DNA of 64,000 nucleotides from Pusillimonas sp. UBA6240 (GCA_002441445.1 DJWC01000126.1:19183-83182), one strand, 5' to 3'. Shown: positions 8,246 through 17,870, counted from the stretch's first letter. The notes: generated by a model from the sequence alone, not told the origin. Program-made: numbers and translations.

Positions 8246-11200
8246 ATGAAAGTCGATGATCTTCCCGCTCAACCCTCCGGCGACCCTTGCTTCATGCAAG
8301 GGCCGGAACGCGCCGTGCCGCTGACGGAGGCGCAGGAAGGGCTTTGGTATGCGCAGCGGCTGGATCCGCAAAACCCTATTTTCAATACCGGGCACTGCAC
8401 GGAAATCCGCGATGAGCTGGATCTTGCGCGCTTCACGCAGGCGGTCAATCAGACGCTGCGCGAAGCCAACGCCCTGTCCTTGCGCTTCATCGACGACGAA
8501 GCAGGACCCAAGCAATATATCGACGCATCATCCATTCCAACTGTGGAAGTCGTCGACCTGGCCGCGAAGCCCGATGCCGCCGCGCTGGCCATGGACATCA
8601 TGCGGAAGGATTTGCGCACGCCCATCGACCCGGCCGGCGAGCCGCTGGCCAGGCACATGATCTTCGTCGCGGGCGAACGCCATTATTTCTGGTATCAACG
8701 GGTACACCATCTGGCCGCCGACGGCTACGGCATGGCGCTGATCGAGAATCGCGCCATGCAGCTGTATCAGGCGCTGATGGAACAAGGCGCCGGCGGCACA
8801 CCCCTAACGCCCTTCGAGGAGGTCGTCAAAGAGGACCAGGCCTACAAGACGGGCGCCCGCCGCGCCGAGGATGCCGCGTTCTGGCACGACAGCCTGAAGC
8901 GCCTGGACGAAGCCGCAAGCCTGAGCAGCGGCCCGGCATTGACCGCGCACAGCATACTGCAGGCCCGCCGCAATCTCGACGACGCCCTGGTCGCGCAGAT
9001 GCAGCGCCGGCAGGACGAGGCGCAATGCAGTTGGCCCGATATGCTGACCGGCCTGGTCACCGCCTATGTGCAGCGCCATACCGGCCAGGGCGCCACCGTG
9101 ATCGGCGTGCCCTGGATGGGCCGCATGGGCAATGCCAGCGCGCGCAGCGTGGCCACCATCATGAATGTCGCACCCCTGAGCCTGGACATCGACCAGCGCC
9201 GGCCGCTGAACGACCTCTTCCGCCATTGCGCGAAACAGCTGCGGGCCGCCCGCAAGCACGGCCGCTACCGCAGCGAGCAGCTGCGCCGCGATCTCGGACT
9301 GCTGGGCGGGCTGCGGCGGTTGTACGGGCCGCTGGTCAACATCCTGCCCTTCGACGCCTCCTACCGGCAGGCCGGCCTGAATGCTCACCAGGAAGTACTG
9401 TGCGCCGGCCCGGTCGAGGACCTGAATTTCAATTTCAGGGCCCGGCCCGACGGGTCCGGGCTGCGACTGGAACTGGAAGCCAACCCCGACCTATACAGCC
9501 AGGCCGAACTCGAAACCCACCTCGAGCGCGTGATCTGCTTCCTGGACGCGGCCCTGCGGGCGGAGTCGCTGCAAACGGTGCAAACCCTGGGTCCCGCTGA
9601 GTGGCATCATTGGGTTCATACGGTGAACCAGACGGCGCATCCGGTCCCCGACACGACGCTGTGCGCGCTGATCGAGGCAAGCAGCGCCGCTCATGCCGAT
9701 CGCGAGGCCTTGCGCTTTGGTGATCGGTCTCTAAGCTATCGCGAATTCGATGCCCTGGTCGACCGCGCGGCGGCGGCCTTGCATCGGGCCGGCGTGCGGA
9801 CCGGTGATATCGTCGCCGTCGCCCTGCCCCGCAGCGATTTCATGGTCATGTGCCTGCATGCCATACTGAAAGCCGGGGCGGCTTATCTGCCCCTGGACAT
9901 CGACCAGCCGGAAGAGCGCAGCTTGCGCGTACTGGCTTCCGCCCGGCCCGCCGCCGCCATCCGCGACGCCGCGGCGCCGGCGTGGCTGGCCAGCCATCCC
10001 GGTTCCCTGGACGTCGATACGCTATTCGAAGCGCGCGCCGCCGAGGAACCCAGCGGCTGCATCGCGCCCGATATAGCCGGGCCCGGCCAGGAGCGGCCCG
10101 ACCACGAAAGGCCCGGCCCGGCGCCTGCGGACGCCGCCTATGTGCTGTATACCTCTGGCTCCACCGGCGAACCCAAAGGCGTGGTCGTCAGCCATCGCGC
10201 CATCGTCAACCGGCTGCTGTGGATGAAAACCCATTACGGCCTGACGCCGGACCAGCGCTTCCTGCAGAAAACGCCGTACACCTTCGACGTATCGGTGTGG
10301 GAACTTTTTTTACCCATGCTCTGCGGCGCTACGCTGGTGGTGGCCGAACCGGGCCTGCACCGCGACCCCCATGCCCTGGCCCGGTTGATACGCGAAGAGG
10401 GCGTAGGCGTCGTGCATTTCGTGCCTTCGATGCTGGCCGCTTTCCTGAACGAGCCCGGCAGCCTCGGGCTCAGGCTCGACCATGTCTATTGCAGCGGAGA
10501 GGCGCTGGGCGCCGGCCTGCGCGACCGCTTCCATGCCCGGATCGACGCCGAACTGCATAATCTATACGGCCCCACCGAGGCCGCCGTGGACGTCAGCTAC
10601 TGGCGCGCCCATCGCGGCGACGGCTCCGATCCGGTGCCCATAGGTTTTCCGGTATGGAACACACAGCTTTACATACTCGACGAATACCGGCGGCCCGTCC
10701 CGCCCGGTGTGGCGGGCACGCTCTACCTGGGCGGCAGGCAGCTCGCCGACGGCTATCTCGGCCGGCCCGATCTGACGGCCGAACGGTTCGTGGCGGATCC
10801 TTTCAGCCCGCGGGCGGACGCCCGCATGTACGATACCGGCGATCTCGCCCGTTGGCGCGATGACGGCGCCGTGGTCTACCTGGGCCGCCTCGACCATCAG
10901 GTCAAGCTGCGCGGCCAGCGCATCGAGCTGGGCGAAATCGAAGCCGTCCTCGGCCGCCATCCGGCATGCCGCGACCTGGCCGTGATCGCGCGCAAGGACC
11001 AGCAGGACGAAACCCGTATCGTCGCCTATATGGTGGCGCGGGAAGACCAGGCGCCCGGCCCGGATGCGGAAGACGTGCTCGCGTATGCGCGCCGCCATTT
11101 GCCCGAAGCCATGGTGCCGTCCGCCTTGGTGTGGCTGGACGAACTGCCCGTCAATGCCAACGGCAAGCTGGATCGCAAGGCCCTGCCCGCGCCGGCTTTC

Positions 11201-12292
11201 ATGGCGGGTGGTGGGCGGCCCGCGCAGACCGCCAATGAACGCCTGGTCGCCGCCCAGTTCAAACAGGCGCTGGGCCTGGATGCCGAGCCCGGCGCCGACG
11301 ACGACTTCTTCGCCCTGGGCGGCCATTCCTTGCTTGCCGCCCAGCTGGCATCCAGCCTGCGCCGCCTGTTTTCCGAGGACCTGACGCTGGGCGCCATATT
11401 CGAACATCCCACGGTGTCACGGCTGGCCGCATATCTCGACACGGCGCAAGACCCCGGCCGGCCCGCTTTGGGCAGCGGATTCGGCCCCGTATTCACGCTC
11501 AAGCCCGACACGGGGCAAGGCCGGCCCGCCCTGTTCTGCATCCACCCGGCGGGCGGCCTGAGCTGGTGCTACGGCCTGCTGGCGCGGCGGCTGCCCACGC
11601 CCCGGCCCGTCTACGGCATACAGTCGCCGTGGCTGAATCATGGCAATGCCGGCATCGACAGCCTGCGCGCGCTGGCCGAGCATTACGCGGATCAGATCCA
11701 GGCGCTGCAAGGCGATGGGCCCTACCATCTTCTGGGATGGTCGGTGGGCGGCATCATCGCGCACGAAGTGGCCTGCGCGCTGGCCGAACGCAAGGCCCGC
11801 GTCGGCGTGGTCTGCCTGCTGGACGCCTATCCCAGCGAAGCCTGGCGCGAACGTCCGGAACCGGCTCACGATGCCGCATATAAAGCCATATTGCACATCG
11901 CCGGCCACGACCCGGAAGCGCTGGACCCCGGAATGCTCAACCGCGCAGGGGTGATCGGCTTCCTGCGCCGCAGCGGGCACGCGCTGGGCCAGCTCACCGA
12001 CCCCCAGCTCGATGGGATACTCGCCTCGGTGGAGCACAACAATGCCCTGGTGCGGCGGCATGAGCATCGCCATTACGGCGGCCCGTTGCTTTATTACCGC
12101 GCCGCCCTGGACCATCAGGGCGAAAACCTGCATCCGGACATGTGGCGCCCCTGGGCCGCAAGCATCGACGTGCACGACATCGCGTCCCTGCATGCCCATT
12201 TGACCGGCGAGCGGGCCATCGCCCAGCTGCTGCCCACACTGGACGCTACTCTTGCCGGCGCCGACGCCACGGAACACCCATGCGGCTCGTAA
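8246..12292 (+). CDS. entF: Nonribosomal peptide synthetase, EntF-like (C-A-PCP-TE)
   Basis: A 1348-aa single-module NRPS. The condensation domain (about 25-450) has H-H-L-A-A-D-G at residues 154-160. The adenylation domain (about 475-975) has Y-T-S-G-S-T-G-E-P-K-G, F-D-V-S-V-W-E-L-F and N-L-Y-G-P-T-E-A-A-V-D-V-S; specificity-pocket positions visible beside H-F-V-P-S-M-L and C-S-G-E-A-L agree with L-serine as in EntF. The carrier domain has Ser1028 in G-G-H-S-L-L, and the thioesterase has G-W-S-V-G-G with Ser1166. Expected job: condense 2,3-DHB with serine and oligomerise or cyclise on the TE. No strong ribosome-binding site precedes ATG 8246; a later in-frame ATG at 8294 is an alternative start. 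Confidence 0.92.
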   Translation: MKVDDLPAQPSGDPCFMQGPERAVPLTEAQEGLWYAQRLDPQNPIFNTGHCTEIRDELDLARFTQAVNQTLREANALSLRFIDDEAGPKQYIDASSIPTVEVVDLAAKPDAAALAMDIMRKDLRTPIDPAGEPLARHMIFVAGERHYFWYQRVHHLAADGYGMALIENRAMQLYQALMEQGAGGTPLTPFEEVVKEDQAYKTGARRAEDAAFWHDSLKRLDEAASLSSGPALTAHSILQARRNLDDALVAQMQRRQDEAQCSWPDMLTGLVTAYVQRHTGQGATVIGVPWMGRMGNASARSVATIMNVAPLSLDIDQRRPLNDLFRHCAKQLRAARKHGRYRSEQLRRDLGLLGGLRRLYGPLVNILPFDASYRQAGLNAHQEVLCAGPVEDLNFNFRARPDGSGLRLELEANPDLYSQAELETHLERVICFLDAALRAESLQTVQTLGPAEWHHWVHTVNQTAHPVPDTTLCALIEASSAAHADREALRFGDRSLSYREFDALVDRAAAALHRAGVRTGDIVAVALPRSDFMVMCLHAILKAGAAYLPLDIDQPEERSLRVLASARPAAAIRDAAAPAWLASHPGSLDVDTLFEARAAEEPSGCIAPDIAGPGQERPDHERPGPAPADAAYVLYTSGSTGEPKGVVVSHRAIVNRLLWMKTHYGLTPDQRFLQKTPYTFDVSVWELFLPMLCGATLVVAEPGLHRDPHALARLIREEGVGVVHFVPSMLAAFLNEPGSLGLRLDHVYCSGEALGAGLRDRFHARIDAELHNLYGPTEAAVDVSYWRAHRGDGSDPVPIGFPVWNTQLYILDEYRRPVPPGVAGTLYLGGRQLADGYLGRPDLTAERFVADPFSPRADARMYDTGDLARWRDDGAVVYLGRLDHQVKLRGQRIELGEIEAVLGRHPACRDLAVIARKDQQDETRIVAYMVAREDQAPGPDAEDVLAYARRHLPEAMVPSALVWLDELPVNANGKLDRKALPAPAFMAGGGRPAQTANERLVAAQFKQALGLDAEPGADDDFFALGGHSLLAAQLASSLRRLFSEDLTLGAIFEHPTVSRLAAYLDTAQDPGRPALGSGFGPVFTLKPDTGQGRPALFCIHPAGGLSWCYGLLARRLPTPRPVYGIQSPWLNHGNAGIDSLRALAEHYADQIQALQGDGPYHLLGWSVGGIIAHEVACALAERKARVGVVCLLDAYPSEAWRERPEPAHDAAYKAILHIAGHDPEALDPGMLNRAGVIGFLRRSGHALGQLTDPQLDGILASVEHNNALVRRHEHRHYGGPLLYYRAALDHQGENLHPDMWRPWAASIDVHDIASLHAHLTGERAIAQLLPTLDATLAGADATEHPCGS

Positions 12293-13527
12293 ATCTGCTC
12301 ATCGACATCACCCCTCTGCGCGAGAGCAGGGCCTTCCGCTACGCTTACGCGGCGAGGACGGCGACCGTGCTGGTGACGGGCATGCTGCTGGTCGCCGCCA
12401 GCATACAGCTTTACGACCTGACCGCCTCCAGCGTGGCGGTGGCCGCCCTGAATGTCTCGATGGCGGTGCCCATGGGCGCGGCCCTGATCATCGGCGGCGT
12501 GCTGTCCGACCGATACGATCGGCGCAGCCTGATGCTCTGGTCGCGCAGCGTCTATGTGGCCAGCACGCTGCTGTTCCTGCTCAATGCGCTGCTGCCCCAG
12601 CCCATGGCCTGGCCCATCTATGCCGCCGCCATCATAGGCGGAGCGGCCAGCGGCATCAGCGTGCCGGCGATGATATCGGCCACCCCCGCGCTGGTGGGAC
12701 GGCAGCACTTGGCCGCCGCGGCCGCGCTGTCGGGCCTGTCCATGCAGATCGGCGGCGTCGTCGGCCCTCTGCTGGCGGGCGCGTTGATCGCCGGCGCGGG
12801 ACTGGTGTTCTGCTACGCCATCGTGCTGGCCGGCGTCGTCGCCACCCCTTTGTTGCTGCGCGCTTTGCCGCCGCTGCCGCCCTTGGCCCCGGCGGGCGGC
12901 GCGCCCTCGAAACAAGGTATGTTCCATTCCTTCATCGAAGGCTTCAAGTACATGCTGGCCACGCCGCTGCTGCGGGGCCTGCTGCTCATCGATCTGGCGG
13001 CGGTCGTGTTCGCCACGCCGCTGGCGCTGCTTCCCGAGTGGGGCGATGTCGTGCTCGGCCTGGGCGCGGAAGCCACCGGCGCCCTGTATTCCGCTCCGGC
13101 GGCCGGCGCGGTGCTTGCCGCCGTCGGCAGCGGTTGGACCCGATCGCAGCAAAGGCCGGGGCGCATCGTCATCGGCGCCGTGCTGGTCTGGGGCCTGTCC
13201 ATCGTGCTGCTGTCGGCCTCCACCACGCTTTATGCCTCGTTCCTGGCGCTGGCCTTCATGGGCGCCGCCGACACCATTTCCAAGATGATGCGCATGGCGC
13301 TGGTCCAGAAGCACACGCCCGACCACTTGCTAGGACGCATGTCCAGCCTGTGGATGACCCAGTCTTCTCTGGGCACGGCGGCAGGCAATATGCAGATGGG
13401 GCTGGTGTCCCGCTGGTTCAGCCCTTCCGTGGCGCTATTGATCGGCGGTTCGGCCTGCTTCCTGGTTGGCGGAGCTTATGCGCTGACCTCCAATTCGCTG
13501 AAGCGGATAGAAGGAGGCCGCAAATAA
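12280..13527 (+). CDS. entS: MFS siderophore exporter (EntS-like)
   Basis: A 415-aa major facilitator with about 12 hydrophobic segments. It has the loop motif G-G-V-L-S-D-R-Y-D-R-R after TM2 and A-T-P-A-L-V-G-R in the middle, both shared with enterobactin exporter EntS. I chose ATG 12280, which overlaps the NRPS stop by 13 nt, because the EntS-like N-terminus (N-L-L...F-R) starts there; the open frame extends upstream inside entF. It would export the finished siderophore across the inner membrane. Confidence 0.88.
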   Translation: MRLVNLLIDITPLRESRAFRYAYAARTATVLVTGMLLVAASIQLYDLTASSVAVAALNVSMAVPMGAALIIGGVLSDRYDRRSLMLWSRSVYVASTLLFLLNALLPQPMAWPIYAAAIIGGAASGISVPAMISATPALVGRQHLAAAAALSGLSMQIGGVVGPLLAGALIAGAGLVFCYAIVLAGVVATPLLLRALPPLPPLAPAGGAPSKQGMFHSFIEGFKYMLATPLLRGLLLIDLAAVVFATPLALLPEWGDVVLGLGAEATGALYSAPAAGAVLAAVGSGWTRSQQRPGRIVIGAVLVWGLSIVLLSASTTLYASFLALAFMGAADTISKMMRMALVQKHTPDHLLGRMSSLWMTQSSLGTAAGNMQMGLVSRWFSPSVALLIGGSACFLVGGAYALTSNSLKRIEGGRK

Positions 13528-13649
13528 TGGCCTCAGCTTTCTTTCAGTCCGGTTCCTGTACAAAGGGCATATGCCCGCGCACCCGTAAGCACCCTGTTTA
13601 AGCTCTTTTCCAGACCATCCGTTCGGTCTATTCATCTGAAGGAAGATCA

Positions 13650-15053
13650 ATGCAATCCAATCTTATTTGCATTCGCCATTACAAGAAGGCCGTCCTGAAG
13701 CGCACGGCGCTCGCGCTGGCCGCCATGGCCCTGTCCGCCGGCGTCGCGCATGCCGACGCCATATTCGATCAGCCCGACGCCAGCTTCCGCGGCATGGTCT
13801 CCAGCACGAATGTCGTCAAGCCGGGCGACGAAGCCGTGGTCCGCGGCCGCGGCTTCAAGCCGGGTCAGGAAATACAATTGCTGCGCAACGGCCAGAACAT
13901 CGCCAAAGACAAGGTGGTGACCGCCGACAGCGAGGGCAATTTCAGCACCACCATCGCCGTGCCGAAAACGGCCGCCGTCGGCCTGCATCCGGTCGTGGTG
14001 CAGGTAGCCAAACCCTCCGCCGCCAGCATCTTCGAGCTCAAGGTGTCGCCCGATATCAAATTCAGCGGCGCGGACAAATTCAACATCACCGCCGAGCACC
14101 TGAAGCCCGGCCTGTACCAAAGCGCCTACAGCGACGCCGCCAACGCCCTGTTTGTCACATCGTCGGTGGGCCGTCCGCCCGTCAAGGAATCGGCGCTGAT
14201 GAAGGTCAACCCCGACACGCTCAAGATCGAAGCCAGCATTACGCCGGCGGCCGACAAAACAAGCGACAGAGGCGAGGTCATGGCCGTCTATGGCGTGGCT
14301 GTCGATGACGAGGCCGGCACGGTATGGGTGACCAACACGCGCGGCAACACTGTCGCTGTCTACAAGCAGTCGGACCTGTCGCTGATCAAGCAGTTTCCCA
14401 ATGGCACCGTCCCGCATGCCCGCGATGTGGTCGTCGACGGCAAGAAGCATCGGGCCTATGTATCGGCGACCGGCACGAATGAAATCATCGTCATCGATAC
14501 GCAAAAGCTCGAACCGGTGGGCGCCATCGCCATCAAGTCCAAATCGCGCGGCCAGACCGCTAGCCCCATGAGCCTGGCCCTGGACGCCCAGAATGGCAAG
14601 CTTTATACCGTAAGCCGTACCACCAACGAGGCCGTCGTCATCGACCTGGCCAAGCAGGAGGTCGAACAGGTCTATCCCCTGGAAGGAACCAAAGGCGCCA
14701 GCGGCGTGGCCGTCGCCCCTGAAGCCAATGTCCTTTTCGTCGCTTCGCAAGGCAGCGACGATGTGCAGTTGGTCGACTTGAAAGATGGCAAGGTCCTGCA
14801 CGATGTCAGCGTCGGCGCCGGTCCGCTGAACCTGGCATGGGACCCGAAAAACAAAGTGGCCTATGCCGTGAGCCGCGGCAGCGATTCCATCGCCGTCATC
14901 GATCTTAACGGCAAGCTGGTGGCCAATCTCGAAGGCGGCAGCTTCCCCAACCATTTGTCGACTGACGGTAAAGGCACTGTATATGCCATCAACAAGGCGC
15001 GCGGCAAAGACGATAAAACCGGCGACCGCATCAGCAGGATCACGCTGAAATAA
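13650..15053 (+). CDS. YncE-like periplasmic beta-propeller (YVTN repeats)
   Basis: A 467-aa secreted protein. Residues 1-36 form a signal peptide (K-R-T-A-L-A-L-A-A-M-A-L-S-A-G-V, cut near A-H-A-D-A). Residues about 40-140 look like an Ig/IPT-type domain with V-V-K-P-G-D-E and G-F-K-P-G-Q. The rest is a propeller of YVTN/NHL-type repeats with recurring motifs such as V-T-N-T-R-G-N and V-I-D-L. E. coli YncE is iron-regulated and lies next to a TonB receptor gene, so placement in an iron operon makes sense, though its role is unknown. A good SD (GAAGGAAG) precedes the ATG. Confidence 0.8.
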   Translation: MQSNLICIRHYKKAVLKRTALALAAMALSAGVAHADAIFDQPDASFRGMVSSTNVVKPGDEAVVRGRGFKPGQEIQLLRNGQNIAKDKVVTADSEGNFSTTIAVPKTAAVGLHPVVVQVAKPSAASIFELKVSPDIKFSGADKFNITAEHLKPGLYQSAYSDAANALFVTSSVGRPPVKESALMKVNPDTLKIEASITPAADKTSDRGEVMAVYGVAVDDEAGTVWVTNTRGNTVAVYKQSDLSLIKQFPNGTVPHARDVVVDGKKHRAYVSATGTNEIIVIDTQKLEPVGAIAIKSKSRGQTASPMSLALDAQNGKLYTVSRTTNEAVVIDLAKQEVEQVYPLEGTKGASGVAVAPEANVLFVASQGSDDVQLVDLKDGKVLHDVSVGAGPLNLAWDPKNKVAYAVSRGSDSIAVIDLNGKLVANLEGGSFPNHLSTDGKGTVYAINKARGKDDKTGDRISRITLK

Positions 15054-15062
15054 AGCCGACAT

Positions 15063-15089
15063 GCCCGGCCGGCAAGGTTCCGGCCGGGC
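15063..15089 (+). terminator. GC-rich hairpin between the propeller gene and the isochorismatase
   Basis: Perfect 10-bp arms GCCCGGCCGG and CCGGCCGGGC surround a 7-nt loop. There is no U-run after the stem, so it may act as an mRNA-stabilising or attenuating hairpin within the operon and not as a full stop. Confidence 0.5.
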
Positions 15090-15120
15090 CATCATGCACC
15101 ATCACGAAGAGGAATAGCAC

Positions 15121-15774
15121 TTGAGCATCCCCGCTATCGCCGCTTACCCCATGCCTCGGATGGAGCCCGAGAATCGGGTCGCCTGGAAAGCGCATGCCAG
15201 CCGGGCGGTACTGCTTATACACGACATGCAGTACTATTTCCTGAAAAAATTCGACGTGAGCGCCGAGCCGGTGCCGACGCTGATCAGGCATATAAGCCAG
15301 CTGCGCGAGCTGTGCCATGCGCGCGGTATACCCGTCGTATATACCGCCCAGCCTTCCGACCAGCCCCCGGACGACCGGGCTTTGCTGACCGATTTCTGGG
15401 GGCCGGGCCTGAGCGATCCGCACAATGCGGATCAGGAGGCGATCATCGCAGAGCTTGCTCCGGCGCCGCAAGACCTCATTCAGACCAAATGGCGCTATAG
15501 CGCGTTTTACCGGTCCGACCTCAAGAAGATCATGCAGGATCAGGGCCGCGACCAGTTGATCATCTGCGGCATTTATTCCCACATAGGCTGCATGACGACG
15601 GCGCTGGACGCCTTCATGAACGACATTCAGCCGTTTTTCGTCAGCGACGCCACCGCTGATTTTTCCGCCGAAGAACACGCGATGGCCATCAAATATGTGT
15701 CCCAGCGCTGCGGCGTTTCCGTCACCACCAGCCAGTTGCAGCGCTGGCTGTCCGATCATGGGGATCAGGCATGA
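15121..15774 (+). CDS. entB: Isochorismatase (EntB N-terminal domain type, no carrier domain)
   Basis: A 217-aa cysteine-hydrolase-fold protein. It has L-L-I-H-D-M-Q at residues about 38-44 (catalytic Asp), K-W-R-Y-S-A-F (catalytic Lys) and H-I-G-C-M-T-T-A, all as in EntB. It converts isochorismate to 2,3-dihydro-2,3-dihydroxybenzoate plus pyruvate. The TTG start at 15121 is preferred because M-S-I-P-A-I-A-A-Y matches the EntB N-terminus and GAGGAA lies 6-11 nt upstream. Full-length EntB carries an ArCP domain; here the protein ends before it and the ArCP is a separate gene at 7922. Confidence 0.9.
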   Translation: MSIPAIAAYPMPRMEPENRVAWKAHASRAVLLIHDMQYYFLKKFDVSAEPVPTLIRHISQLRELCHARGIPVVYTAQPSDQPPDDRALLTDFWGPGLSDPHNADQEAIIAELAPAPQDLIQTKWRYSAFYRSDLKKIMQDQGRDQLIICGIYSHIGCMTTALDAFMNDIQPFFVSDATADFSAEEHAMAIKYVSQRCGVSVTTSQLQRWLSDHGDQA

Positions 15775-16556
15775 ACGCCGCGGAGTCGAACGAGTTTTTC
15801 CAACAATGCGCCATCGTCAGCGGAGCCGGCCGCGGCATCGGCGCGGCCATCGCCCGCCAGTTGCTCGAACGTGGCGCGCACGTGGTCGCCCTGGATCTGG
15901 ACATAGCCCCGCTGCGGGCTTTGCACGGCCGGTACCCGCAGCAGCTGCATGCGATACAGGCGGATGTTTCCGATTTCGATGCGGTGGCGGCGGCGATCGC
16001 TGAAGGAACGGGAAAGTTCGGGCCTGCCGACAAGCTCGTCTGCGCCGCCGGCATACTGCAAATGGGCGCCGCCACGGAACTGGAGCCCGCGCAATGGGCG
16101 CGCGCCTTCGCCGTCAATGCCACAGGGGTATTCAACCTGTGCCACGTCGTCGCCAAACAGATGCTGGAACGCCGCAAAGGCGCCATCGTTAACATCAGTT
16201 CGAACGCCGCGACGACGCCGCGCATGAACATGGGCGCCTACGCCGCGTCCAAGGCCGCCGTCACCCAATTCAGCCGTTGCCTGGGGCTGGAACTCGCCCA
16301 TGCGGGCATACGCGTGAATATCGTATCGCCCGGTTCCACCGACACCCCCATGCAGCAGGCCATGTGGGCGGCGGGCAGTTCCGCCCAGACCGTCATCAAT
16401 GGTTCGGCCGGGCACTATCGCCTGGGCATACCGCTGAAAAAAATCGCGACGCCCGACGAAATCGCCGATGCGGCGCTATTCCTCTTGTCCGATCGCGCCA
16501 GCCATATCACCTTGCATGATCTGCGGGTGGATGGCGGCGCAACGCTGGATCAGTAG
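15771..16556 (+). CDS. entA: 2,3-dihydro-2,3-dihydroxybenzoate dehydrogenase (EntA-like SDR)
   Basis: A 261-aa short-chain dehydrogenase. The NAD-binding G-A-G-R-G-I-G is near residues 20-26 and the catalytic Y-A-A-S-K follows a conserved Ser (I-S-S-N-A-A). It would oxidise the isochorismatase product to 2,3-dihydroxybenzoate with NAD+. It overlaps the entB stop by ATGA. It is the last gene of the locus; the next gene is convergent, only 21 nt away. Confidence 0.88.
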   Translation: MNAAESNEFFQQCAIVSGAGRGIGAAIARQLLERGAHVVALDLDIAPLRALHGRYPQQLHAIQADVSDFDAVAAAIAEGTGKFGPADKLVCAAGILQMGAATELEPAQWARAFAVNATGVFNLCHVVAKQMLERRKGAIVNISSNAATTPRMNMGAYAASKAAVTQFSRCLGLELAHAGIRVNIVSPGSTDTPMQQAMWAAGSSAQTVINGSAGHYRLGIPLKKIATPDEIADAALFLLSDRASHITLHDLRVDGGATLDQ

Positions 16557-16577
16557 GCGGCGCTGCGGACTGGCCGC

Positions 16578-17870
16578 TCAACCGCTGCGAGCGGGGGCCA
16601 CGCGCCAGACGGTGTTGGATAGGTCGTCCGCAACGATGAGCGCGCCGCGCGGATCCACGCTTACCCCGACGGGCCGGCCGCGCGTGGTGCCGTCGCTATC
16701 GCGGAAGCCGGAGACGAAATCCACCGGCGGGCCGGCGGGCCGTCCGTCGCGGAACGGCACGAAAACCACCTTGTAGCCAACAGGATTGGCGCGGTTCCAG
16801 CTGCCATGCTCGCCGACGAAAACGCCGTCGGCGAATTGGGAGCCCATCGCCTCATTTGAAAAAGTCACGCCCAGCGCCGCCACATGCGAGCCGAGGGCGT
16901 AATCGGGCGCGATCGCCGAGGCGACCTTCTCAAGGTTCTGCGGCCGCACACGGTCGTCCACGTGCTGCCCCCAGTAGCTGTACGGCCAGCCATAGAACCG
17001 CCCTTCCTGCACGGCGGTAAGATAGTCGGGAACCAGGTTGGGGCCGATTTCGTCGCGCTCATTCACGACCGCCCACAACTGGCCCGTGCCGGGCTGGATG
17101 GCAAGCGCGGTGGGGTTGCGCAAGCCTGTGGCATAAGGCTTGTGCGCGCCGCTGCGGGCATCCACCTGCCATACCATGGCCCGATCGACTTCCGCCGCCA
17201 TGCCGCGCTCGGTGATGTTGCTGTTGGAGCCGATGCCCACATATAGAGTCTGCCCGTCCGCGCTGGCGGCCAGGGACTTGGTCCAGTGGTGGTTGATCGC
17301 CGATGGCAGGTCGGTGATTTTTGTCGGCCCCCCGCTGGCCTTGGTCTGCCCTTCCTGGTAGTCGAATCGCAGCAACGCGTCCTGATTCGCCACGTAAAGG
17401 CTGCCGTCGACCAGCGCCAGTCCGTAAGGCGCATTGAGATTATCGGCGAAGACGGTCGACAATTCGTAGGCGCCGTCGCCATCGGCATCGCGCAAAAGCG
17501 TAAGGCGATTGCCGCCCTTCACCGGACTGGTGCCCTTGGATTTGATATAACCGGCGATCACGTCCTTGGGCTTGAGGGCCGGCGCGCCGCCTCCCCTGCC
17601 CTCGGCCACCAGGATGTCGCCATTGGGCAGCACCAGCGTCTGGCGCGGAATTTTCAAATCCGTGGCGATTGCGCTGATCGTATAGCCCTCGGGGACTGTG
17701 GGCAGCTTGTCGCCCCATTCCGCGGGCTTGGCAATCACCATGTCGGGCAGCAGGCCGCGCCGCGGCTTGGGAAGTTCGGGCGCTGCGCCATACTGCGCGG
17801 GTTGCGTGTCGCCGCCGCAGGCCGCCAGCAATGCCGAAAGCGCGACGGCCATGAACAGGCCGGGTTTCAT
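16578..17870 (-). CDS. PQQ-dependent sugar (sorbosone/glucose type) dehydrogenase, lipoprotein
   Basis: A 430-aa six-bladed propeller protein of the GSDH/sorbosone dehydrogenase family. The N-terminus is a lipoprotein signal (L-S-A-L-L-A-A-C-G-G, lipobox Cys about residue 18). Downstream are Q-T-L-V-L-P-N-G-D-I-L-V-A-E, N-H-H-W-T-K-S-L and G-E-H-G-S-W-N-R, typical of the PQQ/Ca site. I set the start at the ATG whose complement is 17868-17870, preceded by GAGGGATG; the open frame runs further upstream but overlaps the membrane-protein gene. It probably oxidises sugars or aldehydes in the periplasm; the substrate is unknown. Confidence 0.85.
   Translation of the reverse strand: MKPGLFMAVALSALLAACGGDTQPAQYGAAPELPKPRRGLLPDMVIAKPAEWGDKLPTVPEGYTISAIATDLKIPRQTLVLPNGDILVAEGRGGGAPALKPKDVIAGYIKSKGTSPVKGGNRLTLLRDADGDGAYELSTVFADNLNAPYGLALVDGSLYVANQDALLRFDYQEGQTKASGGPTKITDLPSAINHHWTKSLAASADGQTLYVGIGSNSNITERGMAAEVDRAMVWQVDARSGAHKPYATGLRNPTALAIQPGTGQLWAVVNERDEIGPNLVPDYLTAVQEGRFYGWPYSYWGQHVDDRVRPQNLEKVASAIAPDYALGSHVAALGVTFSNEAMGSQFADGVFVGEHGSWNRANPVGYKVVFVPFRDGRPAGPPVDFVSGFRDSDGTTRGRPVGVSVDPRGALIVADDLSNTVWRVAPARSG

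Noticed and set aside
13647..15095. Long antisense open frame opposite the beta-propeller gene
   Set aside because: Shadow of the YncE-like gene, which has a signal peptide, an SD and a recognisable fold.
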